In this document: piece by piece, positions 43,539 through 53,126 of the stretch | Layout: each line of letters begins with the position of its first letter | How positions within the stretch are numbered: position 1 is the first letter of the stretch | Origin: Anabaena minutissima FACHB-250 | GTDB lineage: Bacteria > Cyanobacteriota > Cyanobacteriia > Cyanobacteriales > Nostocaceae | Direction: 5' to 3' | Length of the DNA: 64,000 nt | Assembly (NCBI RefSeq): GCF_014697125.1 | Contig: NZ_JACJRG010000015.1 | Coordinates: forward strand, 1 to 64,000 | Made by a program: the position numbers and the translations under genes | Notes under the pieces: model-generated | The model's input: the letters and a program-made list of their open reading frames with translations, nothing else | Told to the model about the DNA's origin: nothing | Database searches by the model: none

Positions 43539-43663
43539 GTGCTGTTAGCGGTAGCGGGGCGTTTAGTCGGTGCTGTTAGCGGTAGCGGGGCGTTTAGCCC
43601 GTGCTGTTAGCGGAGCGTAACGTTGAGCAGTATGTTGTTAGCGGTAGCGAGGCGTGAGCAGGG
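43539..43663. repeat. Tandem 31-bp repeat after sigF
   Basis: Four units of about 31 bases begin GTGCTGTTAGCGGTAGCGGG; the first two are nearly identical and the last two are degenerate (one with an inserted GAGCGTAA). They start directly after the sigma stop codon, so they will be in its mRNA. They match inverted fragments at 42392 and the core of the MITE-like element at 16457. Confidence 0.85.
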
Positions 43664-43825
43664 TGCTGAGTTGTGAGTCAAAGAAAGATAGTATTCAAGC
43701 TAAAACCCCACAACTAGGGCATGAAAATCTCTCTTCCCCATTCCCTCTTTTCAGACTTGATTAATTACGAATTGGTATCATTCCAGGGAATACTAGGGAG
43801 ATGTTAATTTATCCAGTATTTTGCT

Positions 43826-44569
43826 ATGGGTCAGTTCTTTCGCTATTTACGCATCTACCTAATACTCAGCTTACTTTGTCTAGCCCTAAGCTGGTCATTC
43901 CCTGCACAAGCAATTACTTATCCTAATTCTCAACTAGAACAGCAAGTCTTAGAAGTCCTGCGCAAACACCCAGAAGCAATTATTGAATCTGTCCAAGCAT
44001 ATCAGCAGCAGCAACAACAGCAAGTCAATCAATCACGACAGGTATTTTTACAGGATTTGCAAGCTAATCCCGAAGCGGTGATTGCAAATTCCCCCACAAT
44101 GGGAACGATACCAGCAAAAAATGTGTTGATAGAATTTTCTGATTTTCAATGTCCCTACTGTGCTGAGGCGCATAAAAAATTGCAGGATTTGTTAGTCAAG
44201 TATCGAAATGAGGTGACATTAGTTTATAAAAATTTACCTTTGCCCACTCATTCTGAAGCCCTATCAGCTGCAAAAGCGGCTTGGGCTGCAAATCAGCAGG
44301 GCAAGTTTTGGGAATATCATGATGCTTTGTTTACCAATCAAAAGCAACTTGGAAAAGATTTGTATTTAGATATTGCCAAAAAGCTAAATCTAGATATGGA
44401 GAAGTTTAACAGCGATCGCCTACTTGCCGAGCCAAGCATTAAACAAGATATGCAGCTAGCCCAAAAATTGGGAGTCCCAGGTACACCTTTCTTTGTAATG
44501 AATGGTAAAAACTATTCTGGGGCTGTACAGTTAACAGACATTGAAAGTAAATTAGGTAGTGCTACTTAA
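43826..44569 (+). CDS. DsbA-family thiol-disulfide oxidoreductase
   Basis: This exported thioredoxin-fold protein of 247 residues has a signal peptide (YLILSLLCLALSWSFPAQA), a Gln-rich helix (about 60-72) and the CxxC site in FSDFQCPYCAEAHKKL, followed by the cis-proline loop GVPGTPFFVMNG. It is expected to oxidise or isomerise protein disulfides in the periplasm or lumen. It is monocistronic. The residues between the cysteines (PY) favour an oxidising DsbA-like role. Confidence 0.92.
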   Translation: MGQFFRYLRIYLILSLLCLALSWSFPAQAITYPNSQLEQQVLEVLRKHPEAIIESVQAYQQQQQQQVNQSRQVFLQDLQANPEAVIANSPTMGTIPAKNVLIEFSDFQCPYCAEAHKKLQDLLVKYRNEVTLVYKNLPLPTHSEALSAAKAAWAANQQGKFWEYHDALFTNQKQLGKDLYLDIAKKLNLDMEKFNSDRLLAEPSIKQDMQLAQKLGVPGTPFFVMNGKNYSGAVQLTDIESKLGSAT

Positions 44570-44717
44570 AAAATTTAACTTATCGCGCCTATTCCTCTCC
44601 ACCTTCTCTACGAGTCGCAAGTTAGAGAGGAATTACGCATGAGTAATAACAATTCAATGATTTGGGCTGGGTATTGGCATAGAAAATAGGAGATGGAAAC
44701 CTGACTGATTCCCCAAT

Positions 44718-45089
44718 TCAATCTTCTAATTGCTGACTTGGTATTTCTACTGCTGTGACATCGATTGTCCCTTCTGGTGCGAAGCGTTGAAAATGACCTT
44801 TTTGTACTGTGAGTTGTTCTCCACAGTTAGGACATTGCAATTGGCTATTATTTAAACCTGTAAATTCATATGCACAGACTGGACATTTATCAGCCACTAA
44901 GTTGCGTTCCAACCACCAGCGTAAACCGAAAAACGCTACTACAGGGGCTAGCAATAGCAATCCAAAAAGAATCACTAAGGAATTCACTAACCAGCCCAAA
45001 CCCAAAGAAGCCAGCAACCAAGTAATTGCTAACAGTGTCAGCAGGGGACGGAGATTCAAAAGATTCAGTTGAGAATTGTTAAGCCGCAT
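44718..45089 (-). CDS. Membrane protein with C-terminal zinc ribbon
   Basis: The 123-residue protein has two hydrophobic helices (about 12-45) and then a zinc-ribbon with CPVC and CPNC pairs (about 81-105). I recognise no function. It may sense or hold another protein at the membrane. The pattern is conserved in cyanobacterial hypothetical proteins. Confidence 0.75.
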   Translation of the reverse strand: MRLNNSQLNLLNLRPLLTLLAITWLLASLGLGWLVNSLVILFGLLLLAPVVAFFGLRWWLERNLVADKCPVCAYEFTGLNNSQLQCPNCGEQLTVQKGHFQRFAPEGTIDVTAVEIPSQQLED

Positions 45090-45169
45090 TTTTAAATATT
45101 ATCTTGCTCTTTATCTAGGATAACGAGTTTAGTCATTAGTTACTCTCACCTGTCCCCTGTCCTCTATTC

Positions 45170-46330
45170 CTAGTCAAGTAAAGACAAAAGTTGCTGTTGC
45201 AAGGCAGCTTGACCGAAATTAGCGATCGCTTGTTCTCTTAGCCATTGTCCATCACAACGCTGATCTTCTCCTTGAAGAATTTCTATACAAGCTGCGGCTA
45301 CAGCTTCTGGGTTACGGTGGGGGACTTGCCACCCGACTTTACCATCTTGCAAGGGGTCAGCAGATCCATCATTATCGCCAGATAACACTGGGATGCCACA
45401 GGCCATGGCCTCTAGATAAACAATGCCAAAACCTTCTTGAGACGGCATGATATAGGCATCGGCTAGGCGGTAGTGTGCTATTAACTCTTCTGTAGGAACA
45501 AAACCGGCAAAGATAACGCGATCGCTTACACCTAAATCTTGGGCTAGCTGTGCTAATCTTGGTTGGTCATCACCACGACCAATAACTAAATATTTTACTT
45601 CTGGGAACACCTGCAATATTTTAGGTAGGGCGCGAATTGTCACATCCACACCTTTATATATATCTCCTGACCACAATCGCGCCACGGTCATGATGACCTT
45701 AGCATCTGTTAAACCATATTTAGTAACTAATTCGGGTAACTTTGTACCGGGAGTAAATCTATCCCCATCAATAGCACAAGGTAGCATTTTTACCTTATGA
45801 GGATCTATCCCATTCGCAGCACAGGCTTGATCTCGACTGTAGCGGCTAATTGTCCAAATGTCGCTGGCTGCGGCTAATGCCCGACGCTCTCGTTTTGGCA
45901 GTGTTTCCCAAACTTCCTTACCGTAGGTGAGGATGGTGTAAGGAATTCCCAAAGGTTGGCAAAGAGTTTGGATGAGTGCAGCTAGTTTAATATGACCGCA
46001 GAAAATCCGTTGGGGGCGTTTTTGCAATAAATACTTAAGTAACACCCCAGCCATTGTAATTCTACCTATCTGGGGTGACTGATTTTTAAAGTAATGAAAT
46101 TTTAAGCAATCGCACTCAAACGGATTTGAACAATTGGGACTATCGCGCAACAAAAATACATCTGCTTGATAACCTGCACCCAAACCTGAATATGCACGAA
46201 AAATATCCTTCACATAAGATTGAATGCCGCCTTCCAGTGCAAAAATCTCTAAGAAGACGAAAACATGATTAACTTGTTGACTGGAATCTTCACCTAAATT
46301 AGTTTTTTCTGCCACCGGATCAATTAGCAT
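45170..46330 (-). CDS. Glycosyltransferase, GT4 family
   Basis: The 386-residue GT-B enzyme transfers a sugar from a nucleotide donor, probably in cell-surface polysaccharide synthesis. GT4 signatures appear: TVARLWSGDIYKGVDVTIRA for donor binding and the EGFGIVYLEAMACGIPVLSG acid/Glu motif. It has no membrane helix. It follows the gmd-like gene after 54 bases, indicating that GDP-mannose-derived sugars may be its donor. Confidence 0.93.
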   Translation of the reverse strand: MLIDPVAEKTNLGEDSSQQVNHVFVFLEIFALEGGIQSYVKDIFRAYSGLGAGYQADVFLLRDSPNCSNPFECDCLKFHYFKNQSPQIGRITMAGVLLKYLLQKRPQRIFCGHIKLAALIQTLCQPLGIPYTILTYGKEVWETLPKRERRALAAASDIWTISRYSRDQACAANGIDPHKVKMLPCAIDGDRFTPGTKLPELVTKYGLTDAKVIMTVARLWSGDIYKGVDVTIRALPKILQVFPEVKYLVIGRGDDQPRLAQLAQDLGVSDRVIFAGFVPTEELIAHYRLADAYIMPSQEGFGIVYLEAMACGIPVLSGDNDGSADPLQDGKVGWQVPHRNPEAVAAACIEILQGEDQRCDGQWLREQAIANFGQAALQQQLLSLLD

Positions 46331-46384
46331 TGAAATTCTTGTTATACATACATTGCAGAAGTTAAGAATGTCATCAAAGACACT

Positions 46385-47389
46385 CTAATCTACTAGCAGT
46401 TGTTTGCTAGACACTTGAGCTATTTTACCGTTTTGCAATCGCTCCATATCTGTTTTTACCATTTGCTCTAATAGTCTTTCAAAGCTAATTTGCCCTTCCC
46501 AACCCAAATTCTTTTTCGCTTTAGTGGGGTTAGCTACTAGTTGAAAATGCTCGTCTGTTCTGAGTAAATTAGGATTGATGACTACGTGATTTTGCCAATT
46601 TAATCCTACACATTCAAAAGCTATAGATACTAGTTCCCTGACACTATGTAGTTTACCTGTGCCAATTACATATTCCTCCGGCTCATCAACTTGCAACATC
46701 AGCCACATAGCTTTTACGTAATCGCCTGCAAAACCCCAATCCCGTTTAGCATCAAGACTACCCATTTCCAGTTTGTCAGCTAAACCAAGTTTGATTGATG
46801 CTGCGGCTAAAGAAACTTTACGGGTAACAAATTGTGGCGGACGTAGAGGCGATTCATGATTGTACAAAATGCCACTACAGGCAAATAGACCATAGCGTTG
46901 ACGGTGATGTACCATTGTCCAATGAGCGTGTAGTTTGGCAGCTGCATAGGGATTTTTGGGTCTACAGGGGGTTTCTTCATCTTGAGGAGAAGAGAAAACA
47001 TCCCCAAACATCTCGGAACTGCTAGCTTGATAAAACCGGGTAGATAAACCTACTTGTCGGACTGCATCTAATAAGCGTGTAGCAGTCCCAGTAATTAGGT
47101 CTAGTGTTCCTAGTGGATCTTTCCAAGAATCAGGGACAAAACTAGGTGCAGCCAAATTATAAATTTCTTGGGGACGGAGTTGTTCTACTGCATTCAAAAT
47201 TGCTGTGCTGTCTCTCAAGTCCACAGTGTAGATTTCCACTTTGTTAGCTAAGTCACCCAACTTTGCTAAATTCGGTTGTCGGTGTGGAGATACCAATCCC
47301 ACCACTCGATAACCGTGCTTGAGGAGTAAATGGCTGAGATAGTAGCCATCTTGACCAGTAATTCCTGTAATTAAGGCTGTTTTAGTCAT
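46385..47389 (-). CDS. gmd: GDP-mannose 4,6-dehydratase
   Basis: This short-chain dehydrogenase converts GDP-mannose to GDP-4-keto-6-deoxymannose for fucose/rhamnose-type sugars. It has the NADP-binding TGITGQDGYYLS, the active-site Ser/Thr (QASSSEMFGD) and Tyr/Lys (PKNPYAAAKLHAHW), and the R-rich GDWGFAGDYVKAMW block (as RDWGFAGDYV). From ATG 47389 it is 334 residues, close to family size; GAGGAG upstream supports that start over 47419. It is first in the pair with the GT4 gene. Confidence 0.92.
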   Translation of the reverse strand: MTKTALITGITGQDGYYLSHLLLKHGYRVVGLVSPHRQPNLAKLGDLANKVEIYTVDLRDSTAILNAVEQLRPQEIYNLAAPSFVPDSWKDPLGTLDLITGTATRLLDAVRQVGLSTRFYQASSSEMFGDVFSSPQDEETPCRPKNPYAAAKLHAHWTMVHHRQRYGLFACSGILYNHESPLRPPQFVTRKVSLAAASIKLGLADKLEMGSLDAKRDWGFAGDYVKAMWLMLQVDEPEEYVIGTGKLHSVRELVSIAFECVGLNWQNHVVINPNLLRTDEHFQLVANPTKAKKNLGWEGQISFERLLEQMVKTDMERLQNGKIAQVSSKQLLVD

Positions 47390-47647
47390 ATTTTTTTCTC
47401 CTCTTTCAGCATGGAACACCTACTCTGCGCGATCGCAAAATTACTGATAAGAACTTTTTGGACATTTGCCAGCCCAATCAACCGAACTAGGCATAAAAGT
47501 TCTGACCAATTCTAACAAAGTAGTTACGATCACTCGTATGCAAACCTTACTATTATGCAAAACAACTTTTTATACAAGCAATAAAGACTCTTCTCTGTGT
47601 CTCCGTGTCTCTGTGGTTAAAAAATAATATATCTACAGAGAAATAAA

Positions 47648-47676
47648 AAAACCCCCATAGGGGGGGCAGAATTTTT
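47648..47676 (-). terminator. Terminator of the ctaCDE operon
   Basis: On the minus strand CCCCCTATGGGGG is a short strong hairpin followed by TTTTTTTATTT. It lies about 40 bases after the ctaE stop. Confidence 0.8.
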
Positions 47677-47713
47677 AGTTGTCCGCGTGGAGTGAACAAC
47701 TAATAAAGAATAC

Positions 47714-48334
47714 CTACAGTAAATACAGTAATCCGAACAAAATAATCCAAATCACGTCAACAAAGTGCCAGTAGATTTCCGCAGCTTCCACACCGAAGTG
47801 TTTTTCGTTACTGTAGTGACCAGGAGTACGCGATCGCCACAACACAGCCACAATCGCTAAAACACCGATAGTTACGTGTAAACCGTGGAAACCAGTCAAC
47901 ACATAAAACGCACTGGCAAACAAATTAGTCGTCAGACCAAATTCTAGATGCGTGTATTCGTAAACCTGTCCTACCAAGAAAATCGCACCCATTGCGGCAG
48001 TAATTGCCAACCAGGTACGCATACCTTTTGTATCATTCTTTTTGATAGCAGTATCAGCATTGTGCATGACAAAACTGCTAGCAATCAGATTGACAGTGTT
48101 GACTCCAGGTAACAATAATTCTAAATCTGGTGTCCCGGCTGGCGGCCACACAGGCAAAGTTGAACGGAAAGCTAAATAAGCTCCGAACAACCCCATAAAA
48201 ATCATCCCTTCAGCAATCAAGAAAACAAATATCCCAAACAGGCGATGATCGGGATGTTCTTCATGATGCTCAACCGCCGCCGCGTGGTGATGATTCAGTT
48301 CCGTTTTCGCTGGGTCAATAGTTTGACTTTGCAT
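47714..48334 (-). CDS. ctaE: Cytochrome c oxidase subunit III
   Basis: Subunit III of the aa3-type terminal oxidase stabilises oxygen reduction and proton uptake. It has five or more hydrophobic helices, an N-terminal His-rich tail (LNHHHAAAVEHHEEHPDHR) and the conserved end IYWHFVDVIWIILFGLLYL with GFHGLHVTIG. ATG 48334 is preferred to TTG 48346 (206 residues). It is last in ctaC-ctaD-ctaE, followed by a terminator. Confidence 0.96.
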   Translation of the reverse strand: MQSQTIDPAKTELNHHHAAAVEHHEEHPDHRLFGIFVFLIAEGMIFMGLFGAYLAFRSTLPVWPPAGTPDLELLLPGVNTVNLIASSFVMHNADTAIKKNDTKGMRTWLAITAAMGAIFLVGQVYEYTHLEFGLTTNLFASAFYVLTGFHGLHVTIGVLAIVAVLWRSRTPGHYSNEKHFGVEAAEIYWHFVDVIWIILFGLLYLL

Positions 48335-48415
48335 GAATTTTGACAAGTGTGAAGTGTGAATATATTGGGGATGGGGGAGAGGGAAGAAATTCTCCCTCGT
48401 CTCCTCTGTTTCTTC

Positions 48416-50134
48416 TTAGGTTCTAGTCTCTACATCCGACTCAATGCTAGGGTATGGCTCATCTAGATCAGCCCTGAATACAGGATTCTCAGATGGAGAT
48501 ACATTCGCGGGTGCGTGTTGTACCCCATAGTCGTAGGGGCCTGTGGTCAAGACTGGGAGAGTTTCAAAGTTCTCAATTTCTGGTGGTGAGGTGGTCATCC
48601 ACTCTAAGGTAAGAGCTTTCCACGGATTATTGCTAGCTTTCTCGCCGTATAACCAACTCCAAATAGCGTTGATGATAAAGGGGAAGGTGGAAACGGCTAG
48701 GATGTACGAACCATAAGTACAGATTTCATTTAGCAAGGTAAATTTGGGGTCGTACTGAGCAATCCGGCGATTCATCCCCATTAAACCTAGCTTGTGCATG
48801 GGTAGGAAGGTCATATTCAAACCCACAATTGTCAGAGCAAAATGTACCTTACCCCAAGTTTCATTGAACATCCGTCCTGTCATTTTCGGAAACCAGTGAT
48901 AAATGGCTGCGAAAATTCCCAGTACGCTACCACCGAAAAGTACATAGTGTAGGTGCGCTACTACAAAGTAAGTGTCGTGGACGTGGATGTCAAAAGGCAC
49001 AGCTGCCAACATTACACCACTAATCCCACCAATTACGAAAGTCCCGACAAAACCCATTGCGAACAGCATGGGACTGTTGAACTGGATTTTTCCGCCCCAC
49101 ATCGTCGCCAACCAGCTGAAAATTTTAATCCCTGTAGGTACGGCAATGATCATGGTGGTGATCATAAAGAACATCCGCAACCAACCAGGAACACCACTGG
49201 TAAACATATGGTGCGCCCAGACAATTAGCCCTAAGAAACTGATGGCTAACGATGAGTAGGCGATCGCTTTATAACCGAAAATTGGTTTACGGGAGTGAAT
49301 GGGTATAATCTCTGAAATTGCCCCGAAGAACGGCAAAATCATGATATATACCGCCGGGTGGGAGTAAAACCAGAACATATGCTGGTAAACTACCGGATCA
49401 CCGCCACCAGTCGGGTTAAAAAATGTCGTTCCTGCCAATAAGTCAAAAGCCAGCAGAATCAAACCGGCGGCTAATACTGGTGTTGAGAGTAATACCAACG
49501 CCGAAGTAGCCAGCATCGCCCAACAGAACAAGGGCATTTGATGGAAGCCCATACTGGGAACACGCATCTTTAGTAGGGTGACGAGAAAATTAATCGCCCC
49601 CAAAATCGATGACGTACCCAACAGCAGGACACTCATAATCCAAATGCCTTCACCCACCTGTCCTGTCACCAAACTTAAAGGAGGGTAGGAAGTCCAACCT
49701 GCTTCTGCTGCGTCTCCGATGACTAAACTAGCAACCAGCAACAAGCCGGCTGGGGGGATCATCCAAAAAGCTACAGCATTCAGCCTAGGGAATGCCATAT
49801 CTCTAGCCCCAATCATCAGGGGAATTAGATAATTAGCAAAACCTGCCCCAGCTGGCACAATCCACAAGAAAATCATGATTGTGGCGTGCAGTGTAAATAG
49901 GCTGTTGTAGAGTTCTGGACTGACAAAATCTACTTCTGGGGTTCGCAGTTCTGTACGCACCAAGTCAGCTAAAACGCCGCCAATGCAGTAAAAAATGAAC
50001 GAAGTGACTAGATATTGCAGTCCAATTACCTTGTGATCGGTATTGAAGCTAAAGTAGTCTTGCCATTTTCTGACCCCTGGTTCTGGAATATGAGCAGGGA
50101 TGTTGGCAGTTTCTTGTAACTGAGCTTGTGTCAT
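48416..50134 (-). CDS. ctaD: Cytochrome c oxidase subunit I
   Basis: The catalytic subunit carries heme a and the heme a3-CuB oxygen site. The 572 residues form 12 helices with ligand His residues in LFTLHATIMIF, FWFYSHPAVYIMILPFFG and HDTYFVVAHLHYVLFGG. The HPAVY motif contains the His-Tyr cross-link site. It is second in the operon between ctaC and ctaE. Together with ctaA and ctaB opposite, this is a complete aa3 oxidase locus. Confidence 0.97.
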   Translation of the reverse strand: MTQAQLQETANIPAHIPEPGVRKWQDYFSFNTDHKVIGLQYLVTSFIFYCIGGVLADLVRTELRTPEVDFVSPELYNSLFTLHATIMIFLWIVPAGAGFANYLIPLMIGARDMAFPRLNAVAFWMIPPAGLLLVASLVIGDAAEAGWTSYPPLSLVTGQVGEGIWIMSVLLLGTSSILGAINFLVTLLKMRVPSMGFHQMPLFCWAMLATSALVLLSTPVLAAGLILLAFDLLAGTTFFNPTGGGDPVVYQHMFWFYSHPAVYIMILPFFGAISEIIPIHSRKPIFGYKAIAYSSLAISFLGLIVWAHHMFTSGVPGWLRMFFMITTMIIAVPTGIKIFSWLATMWGGKIQFNSPMLFAMGFVGTFVIGGISGVMLAAVPFDIHVHDTYFVVAHLHYVLFGGSVLGIFAAIYHWFPKMTGRMFNETWGKVHFALTIVGLNMTFLPMHKLGLMGMNRRIAQYDPKFTLLNEICTYGSYILAVSTFPFIINAIWSWLYGEKASNNPWKALTLEWMTTSPPEIENFETLPVLTTGPYDYGVQHAPANVSPSENPVFRADLDEPYPSIESDVETRT

Positions 50135-50144
50135 GGTTAAGAGT

Positions 50145-50210
50145 CAATAGTCAATGGTGATTAGTCAGTAGTTATTGGTTATAGCTTTGGACTGTGGACT
50201 TTTGACTATT
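50145..50210. repeat. Heptamer-rich inverted repeat, second copy
   Basis: GAGTCAATAGTCAATGG on the left and GGACTTTTGACTATTT on the right mirror the element at 547-640. It lies between ctaD and ctaC. Confidence 0.6.
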
Positions 50211-50236
50211 TAACGCGATGTGCAACTTATTTTTGA

Positions 50237-50352
50237 AACCCCTCTCCAAAGACGCGGAGCGGCTTTTCGCTAGAGTACCTCTCTCCTTGCAGGAGAGAGG
50301 CTTTAAATCTTGCTCCCCTTCCCTTGTAGGGAAGGGGTTGGGGGTTAGGTTT
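50237..50352. repeat. Dispersed GC-rich repeat, copy 2
   Basis: It runs from CCCCTCTCCAAAGACGCGG to GGGGGTTAGGTTT with nested hairpins, the same family as 16265-16402, here in the ctaC-ctaD spacer. Confidence 0.8.
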
Positions 50353-50373
50353 GAGAGAAAGTTGCACACGGCG

Positions 50374-51456
50374 TTATTTATGAATGTGATGTAACATTTC
50401 TGGTTGAATTCCCATGTCTTTGGTATAAGGTGCAAGGAATTCATCTGGAGTTAGGTTAACTGGGTTGACAGCAACTGCTTCTTTAAGAGTGTTATTATTC
50501 GCAACTAACTGCTCTTGCATCCATTTTTCAAATGCTTCTGGTTTCTCCACTACCACCTGTGTTCTCATCGCGCCGTGGTAGGGGCCGCACAGTTCAGCAC
50601 AGATGAGAGTATAGTCACCAGCAACTTTTGGTGTAAAGCGGAGTTCGCTTTGTCTACCAGGGATCACATCTTGTTTCAGCCGAAATTCAGGCACCCAAAA
50701 GGCGTGAATCACATCATTTGCTGTCATATTAATTTCCACCTCCCGCCCAATGGGAACGTGCATTTCCCCAGTGGTGATACCTGTTTCAGGATAGGTAAAA
50801 ATCCAAGCGTATTGTAAACCTGTGACGTTAATTTTTAACCCAGGTGATTTTCCGGCATTTTCAGGACTAGCACCAATGCTAGGAGACACACTACCTACAC
50901 CTGGAGCATCCCGTTTTTGGGGAATTTGATCGGCATTGCGGACTGCTGCGGTGGCTGGGTCTTGCATCGCCTCATCAGATTTCTGCTGATTGAGGTTAGG
51001 CGCATTGCTAGGAGGCGTATCATTTAAAGTTGCAGCGATCGCCGCCCCAGGCATTGCCATCGATTCCTGCATAATGGGGGCTTCATGGACGGAGTGGGGA
51101 TCAAATCCACCGATGTCATTATAAACTTCAAAGCTATAGACAGAAATACCGATAACTATAATTGCGGGGATCGCTGTCCAAAGTATCTCTAAAGGTACAT
51201 TACCCTCAATTGGGGGGCCGTCTTCATTATCGCCTGCCCGGCGACGATATTTAACTGCACAGTAAATTAATACACCTTCAACAATCAAAAAGATACCTGC
51301 TGAGACGGTCATCATCGTATTAAAAAGACCATCTACGAGAACGGCTTCATCCGAGGCTGCTGTTGGCAACAAACCGTGATTTTGACCGTACCATAGGCTT
51401 GTTAGGGTTAGCCCGATACCAATTAATAATGTCCAAATGGAACTTGGGATTTTCAC
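50374..51456 (-). CDS. ctaC: Cytochrome c oxidase subunit II
   Basis: Subunit II receives electrons from cytochrome c or plastocyanin at its CuA centre. The 360-residue protein has two N-terminal membrane helices (about 6-25, 45-70) and the CuA ligands in ICAELCGPYHGAM with the upstream HAFWVPEF His. Residues about 140-200 form a low-complexity linker (SNAPNLNQQKSDEAMQDP) absent from many homologues. It is first in ctaCDE. The divergent ctaA gene shares a 403-base promoter region. Confidence 0.96.
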   Translation of the reverse strand: MKIPSSIWTLLIGIGLTLTSLWYGQNHGLLPTAASDEAVLVDGLFNTMMTVSAGIFLIVEGVLIYCAVKYRRRAGDNEDGPPIEGNVPLEILWTAIPAIIVIGISVYSFEVYNDIGGFDPHSVHEAPIMQESMAMPGAAIAATLNDTPPSNAPNLNQQKSDEAMQDPATAAVRNADQIPQKRDAPGVGSVSPSIGASPENAGKSPGLKINVTGLQYAWIFTYPETGITTGEMHVPIGREVEINMTANDVIHAFWVPEFRLKQDVIPGRQSELRFTPKVAGDYTLICAELCGPYHGAMRTQVVVEKPEAFEKWMQEQLVANNNTLKEAVAVNPVNLTPDEFLAPYTKDMGIQPEMLHHIHK

Positions 51457-51859
51457 GGCTCACTTAAATGAATTAATGACGTTATCTCGAAGCGACTTAC
51501 TTACTAAGGTAATCTAGGCTATTAGATATTGACCCGAAAGGTCTGAAATTTTTATTAATTTTTTCGAGTATTTTCCTAATCTTGAGTAAAAGAGATTTAT
51601 TACATACTTTCTAGAGTAGATATCAAAAATTAGAAAAATTTAAGGAAAATTTAGCAAATGAAATGGTATTGATAATAACCAATTCCTGACAACTTGAAAA
51701 ATACCTAAAGCTTCTGGCTAGCAAGGGCAAAAGTGATTCAAATTATTAGAAGAAAGCCCATCAATAAACCTTGGTATATACGCTAGGGTGGATATGGGTC
51801 GGTATGAAAATTACAAATTTTAAGAAGTTCTACCAAAAAGTGGGCAGAAGGTATTGTTC
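51457..51859. promoter_or_regulatory. Divergent promoter region of ctaC and ctaA
   Basis: This AT-rich gap of about 400 bases must hold promoters for the oxidase operon and the heme A synthase gene. I could not pick out a confident NtcA (GTA-N8-TAC) or other operator. Confidence 0.55.
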
Positions 51860-52798
51860 ATGAGCGAATTTGTCCTAAAACAACAAAATGAAGCAGCAAC
51901 AGAGCAGCAAAAGCCCAAGGAAGTAATTCGTCGCCTCGTGTGGAAAATGAGCATAGCCACCTTGATTTTGATGGCTATAGGCAGTGCTACCCGCGTGATG
52001 AATGCTGGGCTGGCTTGCCCAGACTGGCCACTTTGCTATGGAGAACTAGTACCAGCCAAGCAAATGAATCTCCAAGTGTTTTTGGAGTGGTTTCACCGTT
52101 TGGATGCCAGTTTAATTGGCATTAGCGCGATCGCCTTGTTTGGTTTATCCTGGTGGCATCGCCAGGCGTTACCCCGTTGGCTACCTTGGGCGGGGACATT
52201 TGCCCTGTTTTTAATCGTCTTTCAAGGGATTCTGGGCGGACTCACCGTTACTCAATTGTTACGATTTGATATCGTCACAGCCCACTTGGGGACAGCGTTA
52301 TTGTTTTTCATTACCCTACTGATTATTGGCATGGCTCTGACTCCCTACCAGGGAACAGGCAACGTTGGTAAACTGCCTTGGGTGGGTTTAACAGCTGCGA
52401 TTTTAGTTTATTTGCAAAGTCTATTAGGTGCTTTGGTCGGCTCTCGTTGGGCGTTACATCAGTGCTTTGGTGGTTCTCAACTGTGTGGCGTGATGTATAG
52501 CCACATTTTCGGCTTAGTACCGCCTACAGTCGCAACTTTAGCCGTAGTGTTGATTTCCTGGCGTACACCAGCACTACACCCAGCTTTGCGGAAACTAGCT
52601 AATATGACAGGTGGGTTGTTAATTTTACAAATCTTGTTGGGATTTGCTACCTTCCGATTACATCTACAAGTCGAGCCTCTGACTGTCACTCACCAAGCTG
52701 TAGGTGCAACACTTTTGGGTGTTTTGGTGGGTTTTACAGTTCTCTCAGTCCGCGACTGGGCTGCAAACGGTGAGATTGAGGTGATAGGTGACAGGTGA
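51860..52798 (+). CDS. ctaA: Heme A synthase CtaA (COX15)
   Basis: CtaA oxidises the C8 methyl of heme O to make heme A. It has eight membrane helices and conserved His residues in FHRLDAS, TAHLGTALLF, HQCFG and THQAVG. Residues NAGLACPDWPLCYG contain the cysteine loop. ATG 51860 is preferred to TTG 51854 (312 residues). Its last residues (GDR) and stop codon fall in a GGTGACA heptamer array. The ctaB gene follows after about 330 bases. Confidence 0.95.
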   Translation: MSEFVLKQQNEAATEQQKPKEVIRRLVWKMSIATLILMAIGSATRVMNAGLACPDWPLCYGELVPAKQMNLQVFLEWFHRLDASLIGISAIALFGLSWWHRQALPRWLPWAGTFALFLIVFQGILGGLTVTQLLRFDIVTAHLGTALLFFITLLIIGMALTPYQGTGNVGKLPWVGLTAAILVYLQSLLGALVGSRWALHQCFGGSQLCGVMYSHIFGLVPPTVATLAVVLISWRTPALHPALRKLANMTGGLLILQILLGFATFRLHLQVEPLTVTHQAVGATLLGVLVGFTVLSVRDWAANGEIEVIGDR

Positions 52799-52810
52799 CA
52801 GGTGACAAAA
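52784..52810. repeat. GGTGACA heptamer array at the ctaA stop codon
   Basis: About three units (GGTGATA, GGTGACA, GGTGACA) begin inside ctaA and supply its TGA stop. This is an STRR array positioned at a gene end. Confidence 0.85.
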
Positions 52811-53126
52811 GAGCAGAAGAGACAAGACATAATTTTTTGACTTTTGACTTTTGACTTTTTTCTGCCCAATCCCCATGTTGGTAATGAACTACTGACACCA
52901 AAAAAGTATGAAACAGTGAGGAGGAAGGTATCTGAGCGAAAAAGCAGGAAGCGTTTTCTCCTTCCACCCATCGCTGGCAGACTTTCTCCCTACGAAACGA
53001 AGCTCAAAACTCTACTCCCTGCCTTTTAACTCAACACTCTCTACATGGCAGTAGTAAAGGCAAGGATTACCAATCTAGAGCAATGGTCACACATAAGTTC
53101 TTGAAAAAAAAGGAATTAAAGCAAAA
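52811..53126. other. Spacer between ctaA and ctaB
   Basis: No credible gene. GACTTTT heptamers occur near 52840-52860, and AAAAAAAAGGAATTAAAG just before ctaB holds a Shine-Dalgarno. Confidence 0.5.

Noticed and set aside
43539..43663. Possible CRISPR-like repeats after sigF
   Set aside because: Units of 31 bases abut directly with no unique spacers and no cas genes are present.
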